Shown: positions 1 to 13,749 of the stretch, in pieces | Layout: every line of letters begins with the position of its first letter | Numbering within the stretch: position 1 is the stretch's first letter | Assembly (NCBI GenBank): GCA_027405735.1 | Contig: JAPEHQ010000003.1 | Coordinates: 2,666,001-2,730,000, forward strand | DNA from: Mucor racemosus | Taxonomy: Eukaryota; Mucoromycota; Mucoromycetes; Mucorales; Mucoraceae | Direction of reading: 5' to 3' | Length of the DNA stretch: 64,000 bases | Translations under genes and position numbers: made by a program | Notes under the pieces: model-generated | Databases searched by the model: none | Seen by the model: the letters and a program-made list of their open reading frames with translations, nothing else | What the model was told of the DNA's origin: nothing

Positions 1-502
1 TACCAGAAATACTCAGCAATACTTAGCAACAATGAAACATAGGGAATCCTTCATCTTATCCAAATGATACAATCACATATTCCCAATTCTACATGTTATA
101 CTAGAATCTAGATACATCGCGACAGTAGTCGTATTACAGTATCAGGATATTGTTATTGTTACTACACCATTAATAGCTATTGTATCACTTGATAATCTCT
201 TATATATATTATGTCATTCTCTACATTGAATAAAACCTCACCTTTTACTCTTGTCTAATTCTTATTAGTTTTGGTAAAACACTGCAAACCATATCAAATA
301 TATTAATATCCGGTAATTAATTAATAATATTAATAACCAAATAACTATCTAGAAAACATATAAATATGAAGCACCAATAAATTAATAAAATGTATCTTCT
401 TAGCAGAGTATTTTTATATTAGTATCTCTTGATACAACAAAAGGATTTAAACAGTGTCCCTTTTTAAGCTTTTTTATAAAATTTTTACCTTTTTACTGCA
501 AT
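1..502. other. AT-rich gene-free stretch
   Basis: No reading frame with coding character, no splice-supported exon chain and no RNA gene is visible. The sequence is AT-rich with many short palindromic ATTAATTA-like words. It continues as intergenic DNA into the repeat remnants to the right. Confidence 0.5.
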
Positions 503-572
503 CACAGATCAGTTAGCTGATTTCTTAGCAATAGGGATTACAAATCAAAAGGTTCCTTATTTTGCAAATAAC
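503..572 (-). repeat. fragment related to the E-element core
   Basis: About 70 bp starting with CACAGATCAGTTAGCTGA and ending near GCAAATAAC match, in reverse complement with a few substitutions, the core of element E at about 18963-19032 and its copy at about 33836-33904. The shared words include GATTACAAATCAAAAGGTT. It shows that E-derived sequence is dispersed beyond the palindrome. The match was found by eye and its full extent is not determined. Confidence 0.6.
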
Positions 573-964
573 TTGTGAACGCAACAATATCTGTATGTAA
601 TTAAAAGAGTCAATAACAAAATACAAGCGCACTGGTCTATCACTGACCAAAAAAGTTAACTTGAAATCGCTTGTAAAGAATTAAACAGCATTGTAGGTTT
701 TTGCCTATTATTTATGTTAAATCTCATTTCAATCCCATATTGAACCTGACATCCAAATGGAATTGAAATGGTATAAATACCTTTAGAATCATCCAGGACC
801 TGATGGCTCCTGTCTTCCTTTTTTAACTTAATAATAAAGACCCTACGTTCTCCGTGATATAATCACTTGTAGTCTTTATTTTATTTGTATTGGAAATTGG
901 AAATAATCGTTATCTACATATAACTCTCAAGTATGCTAAGATGCTAATTTTATATATTTACCAG
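573..964. other. gene-free intergenic stretch
   Basis: No supported gene. TATAAATAC at about 773 and AATAAA at about 830 occur but are not attached to any recognisable coding sequence. Confidence 0.45.
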
Positions 965-1985
965 ATAGATCCAATTGAAAGGTACTCTGCGTTTTTTGTT
1001 TGAGCGAAAAATATTAATTTTTCGTCGAGATATCAAAATAATAGTTCACATTAGAGCTTACATCTTATAGTAGTTGAGTTTCAAAATTTATTTTTCAAAT
1101 CGACCAGGAAATGGTTAAAAACCCAAATTCGCTTAATAGCTCGTGAACTGCAAAGTTAAACTAGCATATTAAATAGTTTCTGTACAGTTTTAAATTCTGC
1201 ATCCATTAAGGTAAAATTCAAACAAATATTTTCTATTAAATTTTGCGCAAAATGCAATTGAAATTTTGAAGGTTTTTTGAAGATACACATCACTTTTTAT
1301 AAAAATATTTTAAATATAAGTAATGGATATAATGTGTAAAAACATTATCTATCGATTGAGCTACTGCTGAACCTTATAACTCCATTTTTCGTAGAGAAAA
1401 CAAGGTTTTTGTCAATTTTTTTTCCAAATTCAGAATTTGGGATGAAGGTATACAAGGAGAAAATTGAAGCTAGAAACGAAGGCACCTCTTTGTACACATT
1501 TTTGAGAATATCTCCACGAAAAATCAATATTTTGAAAAAAACTAAATTGGGTCTGGTAGGGATCAACAAGATAAATGAAATGAATGTTAAAAAAATGCTG
1601 TTCAATTTAACGAATATTTTGAAATCTACTACAAAAATGCCAAAAAAATGAGAAAAAAATAAAAGTGTTCAGAATTCATTCACAATGAAATATGTTATAG
1701 AGCACATCAAAAGAAGTAAGTTTTATTATAAAAAAATATTAGTATAGCTTAATTTGTTGTAGAGATACGAAGGTTCAAAGTTTTTACTTTTAACAGTGAA
1801 ATACCTGTAAAAGTCTGAAACATTAACACTAAAAAATTTATACCAACAGCAAAAAATAGGATATTTCCGGATACTTATTTTCAGATTAATGATGATTATC
1901 TCAGGTACATTTTCATATAATTTTTTCTTGATGTTATTTAGTGAAAAAACAAGTAGAGCAGTGATGAAAGGAGAGACTCAGTTTA
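965..1985 (+). repeat. dispersed repeat family R, copy R1
   Basis: This copy is in the opposite orientation to copies R2 (44640-46030) and R3 (57238-59250). Shared landmarks in order: TACTCTGC.TTTTTTGTTT, AATAGTTCACA, GAAGATACACATCACTTTTTATAAA, GCTCGTGAACTGCAAAG, CTATCGATTGAGCTA, the block from about 1440 to 1650, ACCTGTAAAA.TCTGAAACATTA, then ATATTTCCGGA and TAATTTTTTCTTG. Open frames through it (for example 1409-1651) align with frames in R2 and R3 but show no known protein domain. It is best read as a non-coding or long-dead mobile element and is clearly diverged from R2/R3. Confidence 0.75.
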
Positions 1986-4765
1986 TGTGATATTATAAAC
2001 TATAGGCTACGATTATACAATGCTGAAAGCGCTGGATCCCATCTAGTTTTCGCAGTTAAGAAACATCTGACCACATAAAGATATTGGTTTCCGTTGAATG
2101 CTTTACTCTTGCACAAATATTTACAATAGCATCTGCATGATGATTCCATATATACATATAAGCTTTCAAAAAATAATGATTTTGATATGTGCAAGTGATG
2201 AGGCCAATGCCTAGTAAATTCTGTAGATAACATTTTAGACCACTACATGTTAAATATTAAAAGCTTACTGAGCTAACCTTATCCCTTTTCTGAAGTGAAA
2301 AAATGCGCAAAAGAGATTTGGGGAAGTGTACGAGCAAACACACATCTTTTGACTTTCCAGGTTCCGAGAAACCCCATAAAGTATTTGATCTCTCAACAAA
2401 AAATTTATTTACAAAGTTTAGCAAGCGCTCGATCTGTAAGTATCTTTGCTGAATAAGTCTTGATCAAGATTTATTCTATACAAGTAGACATTATAGATAA
2501 ATTCCTTTCAAATGTAGTTTTTAGATAATATTCAAATACATACACCAAATGGTTGACATAGGATTGGCAAGACCAATTACAAAGAGCTAATATCATGAAA
2601 TAGATCTAGAAATAAAGCTAATCAAAATAATATCTGGTTAGCCCATTTGATATCGCCTGTGAATAAACTTGTAATTTTCGAGTATATCTGTATCACCAAA
2701 TTGGATAATGCTCATATCTTTGTATAGTTGAATAAATATTATGAAACGCAAATGCTTTAAATACTTGGTTTATTTTACAAGTGATTGCTTTAAAGACCTG
2801 TTAAAATTTTGATCTTTGGTTCCGTACAAACAGCATAAAAATCCTTTAAAAATGAGAACAATATTATTATTGTACATATGACTTGTGCTCAACATCTTGT
2901 GTTTATAAATACGGATCCTTTAGGAAGAAGAAGCATGAGATAAAATAAATCTTAAATTCTTCTTGACAGCCTATTTGTACTCGTTTCCTTATTACCTTAA
3001 AGTTAGTCTGATTTGAATAACAAATTGACGTATAGCGCCAGCAAAAGTAGGAGCATGTTTTGTACAATGTATTACAACAGCAACCCGAAAACAAAATCCC
3101 ATCCAATCTCTTGTTACATCATTCAGACACATTGTATTTATTACTAATAAATATCCCCCCCCCCCAAATGGAGGATGAATATCAAGTAACGTTATTCTGA
3201 TGTATGTGTATGTGAATATTCCAGTATTTTACAATTATATTACATGCACAAAACTTAGCGTGGCAACGTTTCTGTATTAGCAAAAGGGAAAAAGGTCATT
3301 TGCTTTTGTTATGCATGCTTACATTTGATATTACCAACATTATTCTTAGATTTACTACATTAATTATCTGAATCAACAATCCACAAAAAATAAATCGACC
3401 CGTCTGCTTATATTATTACCCAATTCCCAGGATCAAAATACTTCACTGTGTCATTATATTTCTGATTATTACCGTCGTATCACCATAATAATTTTTTTTT
3501 ATTTCAAGGGAGAGTTCTTGGTGTCCCCCCCCCCTTCTTTTAATATGTTAGTTAGTCATCTGGTAAATGGTCTACATAGTTAGCTAAATGATGATGTGAA
3601 ACAAACCCCCATCTAGAAGGGCAAATGTATTTTACAGAAACTGGATCAGAGTAACATGGATAATTTACATTTGTAAAGAGTTGCGAAACTTTTGCTTATT
3701 TTTCTTACAATTGATTTTGATCTGTCGTTTATTGTATCAAGTGAATTTATGCTGCACGTTAATGATTTTTCGGTCCGTAATAAAAAAGGAATATCAACTA
3801 AATTAGGAACTATTTCCTTGGTTGCAAAATACAGCCAGATTTCGTTCATTTAGCTTCCCTTTAAATTTTTTTTAGTTGTTTTTTTCCCCACAGAGATCAT
3901 CTTGCTTGGTATTGTAGAACATCGCAGTTTCTATCACTTTAAGGTTATTGATGAATACCAGTCAAGATAGATTTTGTAATACCCAAAGTGCTGATTCATA
4001 ATTGTAGTGTATCAATGAAGAACAAGATGAATATTTTTAGACGTCTCGCGTGAGAGTTGGTTCCGTATTTTGCCTTGTATTATACATATATGAAAGAATT
4101 GTCATTTTAATGTCGAGTTAAACCAAATGCAGAGAGCCATAGATCTGTCAAATAGTTGAGTAAATGCAGGATTGTTAAGTTGTTTCTTTATACAGTTACG
4201 ATATGTATATTATATACAATATGAAACTTTACGTTTATCAAGTACTATTAAAATGTACATTTTCTGATTTTGGTTCTGATTCTCGGATAAAATATAGTAT
4301 TACAAGCACTGGAAAAAAAAAACTTTAATCTAATATTCTCCATTTGTACAATTAAAACAAATAGAGTGTGAAAATAATATAAAATTCACACCAGCACATA
4401 TCACATTGGATTTATGATTTTACGGTTCGTTATATATCGTACCAAGGATCAACAGTATGCATGTATAAACTACTTGTAACGAAGGGCATTTTTTTTATGG
4501 TTTTGTATACATCCATTGTTCTGTCGTGTGCATGTATATATTGAATTAACCAACTACATCAAATAGTCTACAAATTTAGCCGCTAGTCATTTCGGGGTAC
4601 ACCGAGTTGGTATAATATAATACAGAGTGTGGGGAAATCCCTTCCTGGATCAACAAAAAAGAATAAAAAGTACGCAAAAGGAAAGAACATGTTACACACT
4701 CAAAAACCTTATCTGGTTGTGTGAGAGGGGGAAAGGAAGAAAGCAGATCAGCGTGAATATTTCAG
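1986..4765. other. gene-free intergenic stretch
   Basis: About 2.8 kb without a supportable gene. The few open frames of 60-80 codons lack domains, coding composition or matching splice signals. Two homopolymer C runs (about 3156-3165 and 3526-3534) stand out in the AT-rich background. The last few hundred bases are the 5' region of the transporter gene. Confidence 0.5.
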
Positions 4766-4773
4766 TATAAATA
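4766..4773 (+). promoter_or_regulatory. TATA box of the carboxylate transporter gene
   Basis: TATAAATA 79 bp upstream of the ATG at 4845. Four other genes in this window have the same kind of box 61-86 bp upstream of their start, which supports both the box and the chosen starts. Confidence 0.6.
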
Positions 4774-4844
4774 CATCGTTTCAATGCCATTTCTCCTTTC
4801 TTTATTTCTTACTTTTTTATTTATACATATTTAATTTTAAAGCA

Positions 4845-6955
4845 ATGTCGAAATCCGAAGAAAAGCCTACTGAAGCTCAAATTGAACAGGTCGAAAGCAT
4901 TCATTCAAGGGAAAACCCTGCCAATGATGATTTGAGCTTCAAGGAGTTCTCAGAAAAGGATGAACAAAAAAAGAAGAATATCTTTATCAGATTCAAGGAT
5001 TCCATTTATTCCAAACCTGAAAAGACACAAAATGCCTGGCATTTACTGACTAATTTGACCAATACACAAAGAATTACCTTTGCAGCAGGTATTTACATGC
5101 ATTACCATTAAAAATAAACAGCAAAGTTATTAACCTCGCCTTATTCAACTACATTAGCATTCTTTGGCTGGACTTTAGATGCTTTTGATTTCTTTTCAGT
5201 GTCATTATCAGCTACACGTATAGGTAAATTGCTTTTAGTTGATCGTTTAGAATGAAACCAAATAACAATAGTAAATATTTACAGCTGAGGATTTTGGTGT
5301 TGAACCATCTGATGTTACAAGTAAGTTGAATTTTTCCTTTTTAAAATAGTGAAATATACTAAAATTAGCTATTTATCGTCTGAATTAGGCGCAATTACTA
5401 CTACATTGGTAAGAAATACAGAATGCAAATTGTATTCCCTTTATTAAATTAATATATGTATGCCCTATTCTAGATGTTACGTCCAATTGGTGCCTTACTT
5501 TTTGGCGCTTTAGCAGACAAATATGGTCGTAGATGGCCTCTTATGATTGATATTGTCTTGTTTTCAATCATCAATATGGCCAGTGGTTTCGCTCCAAATT
5601 TACAAACATTCATTGGTCTTCGTGCTATATTCGGTATTGCAATGGGTGGTGAATGGGTAATGACAAAATAATGAAAATATGTATATAATAATAATAAACA
5701 TTCCTTTTTATGCGTAAATCAGGGCTTAGGTGCAAGTTTAGCTCTTGAAGCACTTCCAGTTGAAGCTCGTGGTTTATTTTCAGGTATCTATCAGGAGGGT
5801 TATGCTTGTGGTTATTTGTTGGCGACATTAGTAAACTATGCTGTCGTTCAAACTGATTCTTCATGGCGTATTTTATTCTGGGTTGGCGCTGGTTTTGCTG
5901 TATTGGCTGTCGTTATTCGTATATGGGTTCCTGAGTCAGAAACATTTGAAGAACAAAAGGAAGCTCGTAAAATTTTGGGTAGATCATTATGGACTGAAAC
6001 GAAGCTTGCTTTCCGTCATCACTGGTTGCGTATGATCTATATGGTTATTTTAATGGCTTTTATGAACTTCTTTTCACATGGTTCTCAAGATTTGTATCCA
6101 ACTTTTCTCACAACACAATTAGGTTATAACGCTACTCAACAAACAGTAACAAATGTAATCATGAATATTGGTGCTATTTGTGGTGGTACAATCTTCGGCT
6201 ATTTATCAAACTACTTTGGGCGTCGTTTTATTTTGGTTATTTGTGCAATATGCGCTGGCGCATTCATTCCTTTATGGATTTACGCACCAAATATCCAATC
6301 ACTTCAATTTGGCGCTTTTGTTATGCAATTCTTTGTTCAAGGTGGTTGGGGGTAAGGTTTTTTGTTGACCACATAATGGAATTAAATAAGCTGATCCTTC
6401 TATACTTGTTGTACAGTGTTATCCCTGCTCATATCAATGAATTAGCCCCCTCGGCATTCAGAGGTTTGATTCCCGGTTTGGCTTATCAGTTGGGTAATTT
6501 GGTGAGTATAAAAATATAAAAATTATCGCAATGTCAAAAAAAAAAAAAAAAAATGAAAGAAAAAACTAATGCATAATGACAATAGATTAGTGCTGCTTCA
6601 AGTCAAATCGAAGCTACTATCGGTGAAAGATATCCTTTGAAAAATGCTGATGGTAGTTACAAATTGAATGCTCAAGGAAAGCCTATTGCAGATTATGGCT
6701 TAACTCAAGCTATTTTTATGGGTTGTGTTTGTGCTGGTTTATTGATCACTAGTAAGCATTTTATTAAAACTTTTCTTACTTTTTTTTCTAACTTTTCTTC
6801 TTCTTTTAGCTTTGGTTGGTAAGGAAGAACGTAATAAAGATTTCAAAGAAAACCTTGCAGAAGATCAAACTGGAAATGGTGCAATTGGTCCAGCTGATGT
6901 GAAAGCAAATGAAATTGAACAAGGACGCGAAAGAATCTCTGAGGGCTCTTCTTGA
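4845..6955 (+). CDS. MFS carboxylic acid:proton symporter, Jen1-type
   Basis: Nine exons: 4845-5088, 5158-5223, 5285-5320, 5389-5408, 5474-5656, 5723-6351, 6417-6501, 6586-6751, 6810-6955. Phases all agree and give 524 residues. The hydrophilic N-terminus (about 75 residues) is followed by FFGWTLDAFDFF in the first membrane helix. The MFS signature GALADKYGRRWPL lies between helices 2 and 3, and NFFSHGSQDLYPT at about 297-309 fits the Jen1-family motif N-X-X-S/T-H-X-S/T-Q-D-X-X-X-T. GGWGVIPAHINELAPSAFRG follows in the C-terminal half, with a hydrophilic acidic tail. Known for the family: plasma-membrane uptake of lactate, pyruvate or dicarboxylates with H+, usually glucose-repressed. Exact substrate is not readable. 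Two exons are only 20 and 36 nt. Confidence 0.9.
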
Positions 6956-8154
6956 ATATGACAATCTCTGCCTATCTGTATATACTATCACATTTATTTT
7001 TTAACTATTTAATTAATTAATAATAAATACTTATTACATTACAATTCAGTCCAATCTTCATAATGGATGTAAATTTTCAACTGACCAACTAAACCATCAT
7101 CACAACCAAAAAATATTACACTGTGCAGTCGTGCCCTATATATTTGAGTGTTAAAATTATATCTGTATTGTACAAATTGAATGAGAAATAATCCTCTAAA
7201 GGTGAGAAAGCCATTTTTTTTATAGATTCTACTTTACAAGATAATAATAATGCAAGCCAATTTTATATTTTTTCCTCTAAAAATGATACCGTTTGATAGC
7301 CCTGTATCAGGCACATTAGATTTGACAAATAAAACTAGAATTAACCCCTGAATCTTTGAGAAGCGTGCGACGAATAAGTGTTGTTTCACCAAAACAAGCA
7401 AAATTGGGATCTTCAAAAAGCGTTTACTCGACATTCATGCTATTTCTGATATCCTTGATTACACCAAGCAATTATCTCTTTTCAGCAGATGTAATCTAAA
7501 GCAACTTTGTATTTTTTTGAGCTCATGATTCTCCTCCAACATTTTCTTTACAACCATAGGGAAAAATCGCATTTTGACATTTTTCGGTTTTTTACCACAA
7601 AAATGATGAATTTTACTAATATAAGTATAACCTTTAAATAACCGCAAAAGTTTATTTTACACGCTGAAATTATTTATTTGTGCATTTTGAGCTAATAATT
7701 TTGACTTTTTCTTTCAAAAAGGGTTTATCATATTTTGCTTTATAGAGCAATATTTTTTGACAAAAGTTTTTTTAAAATTAGTACCATTAAATGCACATTA
7801 AAATTCTCTTTAATGTTCACTTAAAAAATTATGCGTGTTAAATATACATAATTTGAAGATATCTTCGATAAACTCGAATCTTTTTTCTTTTTTTTTTTTT
7901 TTTTTTTTTGTTCCAGCAACCTTCTGTTCTTCACTTGCATTCAATCTCCGACTATTATTTTTTTTTATTGCACTAATAAATTTGTAAAATGCATTATGCG
8001 TATGAAAAGCGTTAGATTTTACAAAGAACCTCCAGAACAGAAGCAATTTGATCTCTATACTGCAAGTCCATTCTAAAGAACTCAAACTGGGTTTGAGGAA
8101 TAATGAGTTTTAAGTTTGAAAAAATTCAAAAATTGGGTTTTTATCAAATTTTAT

Positions 8155-8185
<31 letters not shown>

Positions 8186-8824
8186 TGAATTTAGAGTTTC
8201 CGTAATAATGATTTAAATGACAAAGGCTGGCTTGTACGTATTTTCGAAATAAGGATCAAGAGTTTCTAATTTTATATAGAAAATAAGAGTGATCCTGTAT
8301 GTATTTATTTGGAAAATTGTGCCTTCTTAGATGATGCACAATGAGAGATGCTCTAATGTTTGTCAGTCCAAAAATTAAAATTTCTTCAAAAAAAAAATAC
8401 ACACGTACTTTTGACATGTTAAAAAGTGTGATAAAAATGTATATCAGACTTTTATTATACATTTTATTGAGTAGAATAACCCTTCAAGTCTATAAAAAAT
8501 CAATATTTTTACAATAATAAATATGTTTCGATATCCGCCCCACCATATTTATTGTCCTCAAAACCGGTGACAAGCCTACAAGCGTCTCAAACATTGCTAG
8601 AATGGACAGATACATATCTCACAGCAGAAAGCTAATAGGGTTTATGATTTATCAAATAATTGATTAACACTCAAAGCTGTGAAATTCACTAGTATACTTT
8701 ATTCACTAGTATACTTTATTTATTGTAAATGCGCCAAAAATCAAGGTCAAACAGAAAGAAATTTGGAACTTTGGGATACGATCCCTAACTTTTGGGGGTT
8801 CGTTCTTTCAAAACATTGCATCCA
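6956..8824. other. intergenic stretch with poly-T tracts and a small tandem duplication
   Basis: No supported gene in about 1.9 kb. It contains long poly-T runs at about 7888-7909 and 8161-8186 and a 17-bp direct duplication (TTCACTAGTATACTTTA twice) at about 8689-8722. The 60-90-codon open frames have no domain features. Confidence 0.5.
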
Positions 8825-8832
8825 TATAAAAG
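8825..8832 (+). promoter_or_regulatory. TATA box of the wax-synthase-like gene
   Basis: TATAAAAG 86 bp upstream of the ATG at 8911. Spacing matches the other TATA-containing genes of this window. Confidence 0.55.
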
Positions 8833-8910
8833 ACTATTGAAACCGTATCTATATATTTGTTTCCTTGTAAAAAAAAAAAAAATAAGAAAAGGAACAGTTA
8901 AAAGAAGTTA

Positions 8911-10300
8911 ATGAACTTACTACAATATTTTGAAACTGGCCCAACCAGAATACCCATTGGTACTTTGTACTATCTCGTTTGGATTGCTGCATTGCTTTAT
9001 ACTCAGAACATTTTAGCTTCTATCAAGCCATCTACCATGTCCACAAATACTAAGAGGATTTTAGCAACACCACTACTAGTAACTGATTTGGTATTACCAG
9101 TTATTTTTATGGATTTGAGCAGTTGTAGGTCGATAAAAATAATTCATAAATTAGCCAAAAGCATTAACATTACAAAAAGCATGGAATTTACTTGGTGCTA
9201 CAATTCCATTTATGGCCTTTCTCCGCTTTCTTGATCTTTTCTGGGTGGCACCCATGGTTCAAGGTAAAGAAGCTTATGCTTCAATGGACTTCTTGCAAGA
9301 AGAATTTTGGATTTGTTTACGCAAATTCCCTAAAACCGAAGAAGAAAAGAAGATATATGTCAAAGATAGGGTAAGTGCTTTTGTAATATCCCATCAATTC
9401 AAGACTAAAAATAGCAAATTTAGAAATTTTATCATATTATTCCTCATTTCATTATTCATGCGGTTATTTCGGATATCATCGGTACCTGGCTCATGACATT
9501 CACTAGAGAAGATTTAATGAGAATATATTATGCACAGCCTTTATTTTTCTTTGGTTTCTTTTGTATGGCTTTAATTGCCATGTGTAGTGGTTTTGTTGCT
9601 AATGGTTATATTATGCAACTTGTTTATGTTCTGATGTACGAGAAGGGTTCATATTGTAAAGGTAAAAATAAATTGAAAATGGTAAAAGCATGATCAAGTA
9701 TGGTATAAAACTAAAATCATATACAAATTTACAGCTCAGTGGCGTAGATTAATGGAGTTTCCTGTTTGTGCCACATCACTGGGAGATATTTGGTCTTTCC
9801 GTTGGCATCAATCGCTTAAACCAACTTGGCTCAATCTCCCCTTTGCAGAGGTTTGTATTTTAACCGAACGTGCATTGGCCAAGCGCCATATCAAGAGCGC
9901 TAAAAAACTTGGCATTATGGCAGCAGCACTTTCAGTATTTATGATCTCAGGCACATTACACGAATATTTGGTATATGTGAATGTTGGTTTAACAAAATAC
10001 AAATCTACTTTCATGGGACAAGAAATGTGTTTCTTTACTATTCATGGTATCGCAGTCATGCTTGAGAAATTTGTTGCCAGGGCCTTTAAGGGAAAAAATT
10101 GGGTAAATAACACAATGGTGATTTGGCTTCGACGTGCTTGGGCATTGGGATTTGCTTGTTATACATTTCCTTTGTTTTTGAGGGGATTTATGGAATTTGA
10201 CTCTTGGCATGCTGGCGCATTTACACCTTATCAACCTAAAATATTAGAAATTATGCACCAAACGCCTGGTATGCATAGACTTTGTGGAAGTTTATTCTGA
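8911..10300 (+). CDS. MBOAT-like wax synthase domain acyltransferase
   Basis: Four exons: 8911-9124, 9180-9370, 9424-9661, 9735-10300. Phases agree and give 402 residues. The protein is strongly hydrophobic with several membrane spans. DIWSFRWHQSLKPTW (about residues 228-242) and SGTLHEYLVY (about 282-291) are the two hallmark stretches of the fungal/plant wax-synthase domain, a branch of the membrane-bound O-acyltransferases. The His of the second is the expected catalytic residue. Family role: transfer of a fatty acyl group from acyl-CoA to an alcohol acceptor in the ER membrane. Fungal relatives also act in secondary metabolism and sterol or lipid esterification, so the acceptor is unknown here. 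The third exon acceptor was chosen because it keeps phase and gives a clean helix (FYHIIPHFIIHAVISDII). Confidence 0.8.
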
Positions 10301-11414
10301 TAAACGCACATTGTGAGACAAAGAAAAAATGACCAAAATTAATTACATCTCCCGATTTCTTCTACAAAAGAAACTTGACAATCCGACACTTGTTAAAAAT
10401 GGAAATGCAAGCTTCTACTTAGCTCTTGTTATCTCCTCTGATTTGAAAAGGAGAACGTATTACATCTATACATACACCTCATCTTTTCCCTTAATTAATC
10501 ATAACCCAATTAAAATTATAAAAGATACATTTTCTCACACAAACATCAAACGTAACGTTCCCCGTGATATTTTTACAAGTAGTACCGTTAAATTGATCTT
10601 CAACCATTTGTCAAGTTTGATGTATAGTATATTTTGTACATTTTCTGATAAGATTGAAAACGAATTTCATTTCTTTTAGTGGTTGTCATAGCAACACAAA
10701 TCATTATTCAAGAGGATCAACATAGCAACGGAAATGATCTACATTGAGTAATAAAATTGTGAGACCAGATCAGAAAATGAAATGCACCAAGAGCTTGATC
10801 ATTTGTGTATTTTCTATTTGTAAATAGGTTTCTTGGTTAAATAAAGTTTATGCTTCAACCTTTAAAATTAACTTTTCTTTAATTTCTTTAGTAGTTGATC
10901 AAATTAGAAGCGCACGGAGCATAATTACAGTAATTCTAATTAAGATGCCGCATACATATCACAATCTTTGCTGCTGTTCCGAGATGTGCTTTCTACTATT
11001 TAAAGTGGGGAACTCTTCATTTGGGTGGTTCATTTTTTTTTTTGACACGTTAGAAAAAAAAAAAAAAAAAAAAAAAAAAGGGCTGACATTCTACCGATTG
11101 TCCTAATAAATCTACAACTAAAAAAGACCCTTTAATTAATTGATTGATCTTCTCTTAACTACATGTAAATAAATGGAAATTGGGGACAGGTTAGAACCTT
11201 AGACGTAACACTAAACTGTAAAGTAAAACCATTTCATTCTCGTTCATTATAATTGGCCTTGTTTCAAGGCTATGATTCCCTCTTAATAAAAAGGCTATTT
11301 TTTCTATCCCAATTGATAAGTAGCTGATTGAAATGAGTGCACAAATAAAAAAATATTCGGGCTTCTTCTTCTCTTCCCTCTTTCTTATTTATTTTACCTC
11401 CCTCTTTTTATTCT

Positions 11415-11455
<41 letters not shown>

Positions 11456-11914
11456 ACTCTGATTTTTTAAATAATTTATTTTGTATATAATTCCTAAGAT
11501 CTTAAATATTTATCATAATTATTATTTTATATTTATATCTATTTAATTTTATTTAATTTTATTTTTTAAAAAAAGAAGGTGCCTAGATATTTTAATCGAT
11601 ATACAAAAATCCGGTACCTGAATTGCGATTTTTTTCTGGTTTTCCTAAAATATCTATTCTTTATTCAACAACATCCCAAAAACCTTATTATTGAACAAGT
11701 GTATAAAAAAAATAAGATCAATTGAACAAGAAGCTTCTCTTTTAGAATTTGGCATCGAAATTTGGATATCATCAAATACAACTTGTAGAAAATTACCAAA
11801 AGGAGAACAGCAGCATAGTTGAAAAAAAAATTAAAACCTTTATTCTCTTTTTTCACTCTTTTCTTTCCTACTCTTTGGATTATCAAACAATAAAATATTG
11901 TTTTGTGTGAAATC
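10301..11914. other. intergenic stretch with long homopolymer tracts
   Basis: It includes the 3' region of the acyltransferase gene (an AATAAA occurs near 10839). An A tract at about 11054-11079 is preceded by a T run. A CT-rich stretch leads into a 32-T run at 11417-11448 that is immediately followed by A8. The 116-codon frame at 10329-10679 has no domain or codon character and is not called. The final bases are the leader of the FAR1-type gene. Confidence 0.5.
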
Positions 11915-13718
11915 ATGTCAACATCAAAAAGTATCAAAGCCTCTGTAGACTCTGGTAGTCCTGTTCCCACACAAAATCACAGCCCAGATAAACCATTTTA
12001 TTCAGTAAATACAATCAATATAAACATTTACACAATTTTTTACTAATGATTTCGACTAGTTGGATACATTTTACGATACATTATTATCAAGAACATTTAA
12101 ATCAAATACAGAAGCCATTATTTTTTGCAGAGATTTGTGTTCAAATCATGGATTCACTGTCAAACAAGAGCAAAGCACACATAAAGTAATACAATATATA
12201 TTAAAAGAGGGGGGAGGGGGAGAGAAAGAAAGAGAGAATAAAAATACATAACTGCGCGTATGCTAATAACATGTACAAATATACAATTTGATTATATAGA
12301 ATATATACATTTATTGTTCAAGAGAAGGTTTGCCTGATTCCCATCGAAATCCTAAAGTAAATCCACAAAGAAACAGACAATCACAACGATGTGAATGTCG
12401 TTGGCGTATTGTATTATTTGAAAACAATCAAGAAACTTGGGAATTTCGAAAATCCCAAAACGCTGATGCCTTTATTCATAATCATCCTCTATTAAAACCA
12501 GACGAAATAAAGAAAGAATGGCCTCGTGAAGTATCTGAAAAGATATTTGAATTAGCAAGGCAACGTCTCCCAACAAACGAAATACGACAGAAAGTTCGTG
12601 AACAATATCCAGATATATCTTGGGATGATCGTAGATTTTATAACAGACTATCAGAGGAACGTCAAAAGATGAAACAACGTGATACAGCACTACGGGCAAT
12701 TCGTCTTGTCAACCTTAGCGCTCAAATTTGCATGGTCAATGCTGGAAGCGAAGATTTATCTCACCATGTCGAAAATAAACTGCTGACATTATTAGAAGAT
12801 ACTTGTAAATTTGCCAATGTCAACAGTAGTTCGATGCCAATGCCTATACCTATGCCATTCACATCTTTAGGAGATCCTATTACGCCAACAAGCAATACAA
12901 CTACGCCTGCGAATTCATCATCATCATTCTCTGTACTACATGAAGAATTAGACAATAGATTAAAAAAGGCATCAATGACTACCACTAATACAACAAGTAA
13001 ACGTGAAGAAAAAAGTAACAGTAATAGTCCTACTAATGGCAACAATTACAAGAAAACAGAAGAATCAACTAATCAAGATGTATGTCTCTTTGTTTGTCTT
13101 TATGCAAGACCAAAAAATGGTCAATTTTTTATTAATTATATAACTAACAAGTTAATGCATCTTATTATAGATACAAATACCATCTTCTATCAATGAAAAA
13201 AAGTCTTTTGAAACCATACCTAAAGGCTATTTAGCCGTACCGATTCCAGAACATGCCCTCCATGTCAAGATGTATAGTCAAAATTCAGTAGGAGATATTA
13301 GACGGGCAATTTTCGATATGCAAAGACCATCTAACCCTAATCCAATGTTGCAATATTCAGCACAACATCATCGCGAACCACGAAGACGAAGATCGAGAGC
13401 ATTATTTGCTCCTGAGGAAGATAACGATGAATTAATGGATTTGGATACACCCGCTAGAAAATTATCTCGTCAAGTTACTTCTTCAATTATGGATGATGAA
13501 ATAGATGACATGTCAACTCAATCTTCACCATCTAATTCCCAAACAATGATGTTTACTCCATCAGCTACTGCAAATACACCAAATGATATGAATCTGGATC
13601 AACAACAAATGATGCATAATCATTATAACCCTTCGACGACAACCCGTGCCCCTCCTTCTTCTTCTTCCTCTACAACTGATCCAAATTTGTTTTATAACAA
13701 TGATGGTTCCATGTCTGT

Positions 13719-13749
<31 letters not shown>

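Noticed and set aside
10329..10679. 116-codon frame downstream of the acyltransferase
   Set aside because: Begins 29 bp after the stop codon, has no domain and non-coding composition. More likely 3' untranslated or intergenic DNA.
12300..12330. Alternative exon 3 acceptors of the FAR1-type gene near 12316-12327
   Set aside because: In the phase set by exon 2, each leads to an early stop. Only the acceptor at 12298-12299 keeps phase and restores the Cys of YCSREG.
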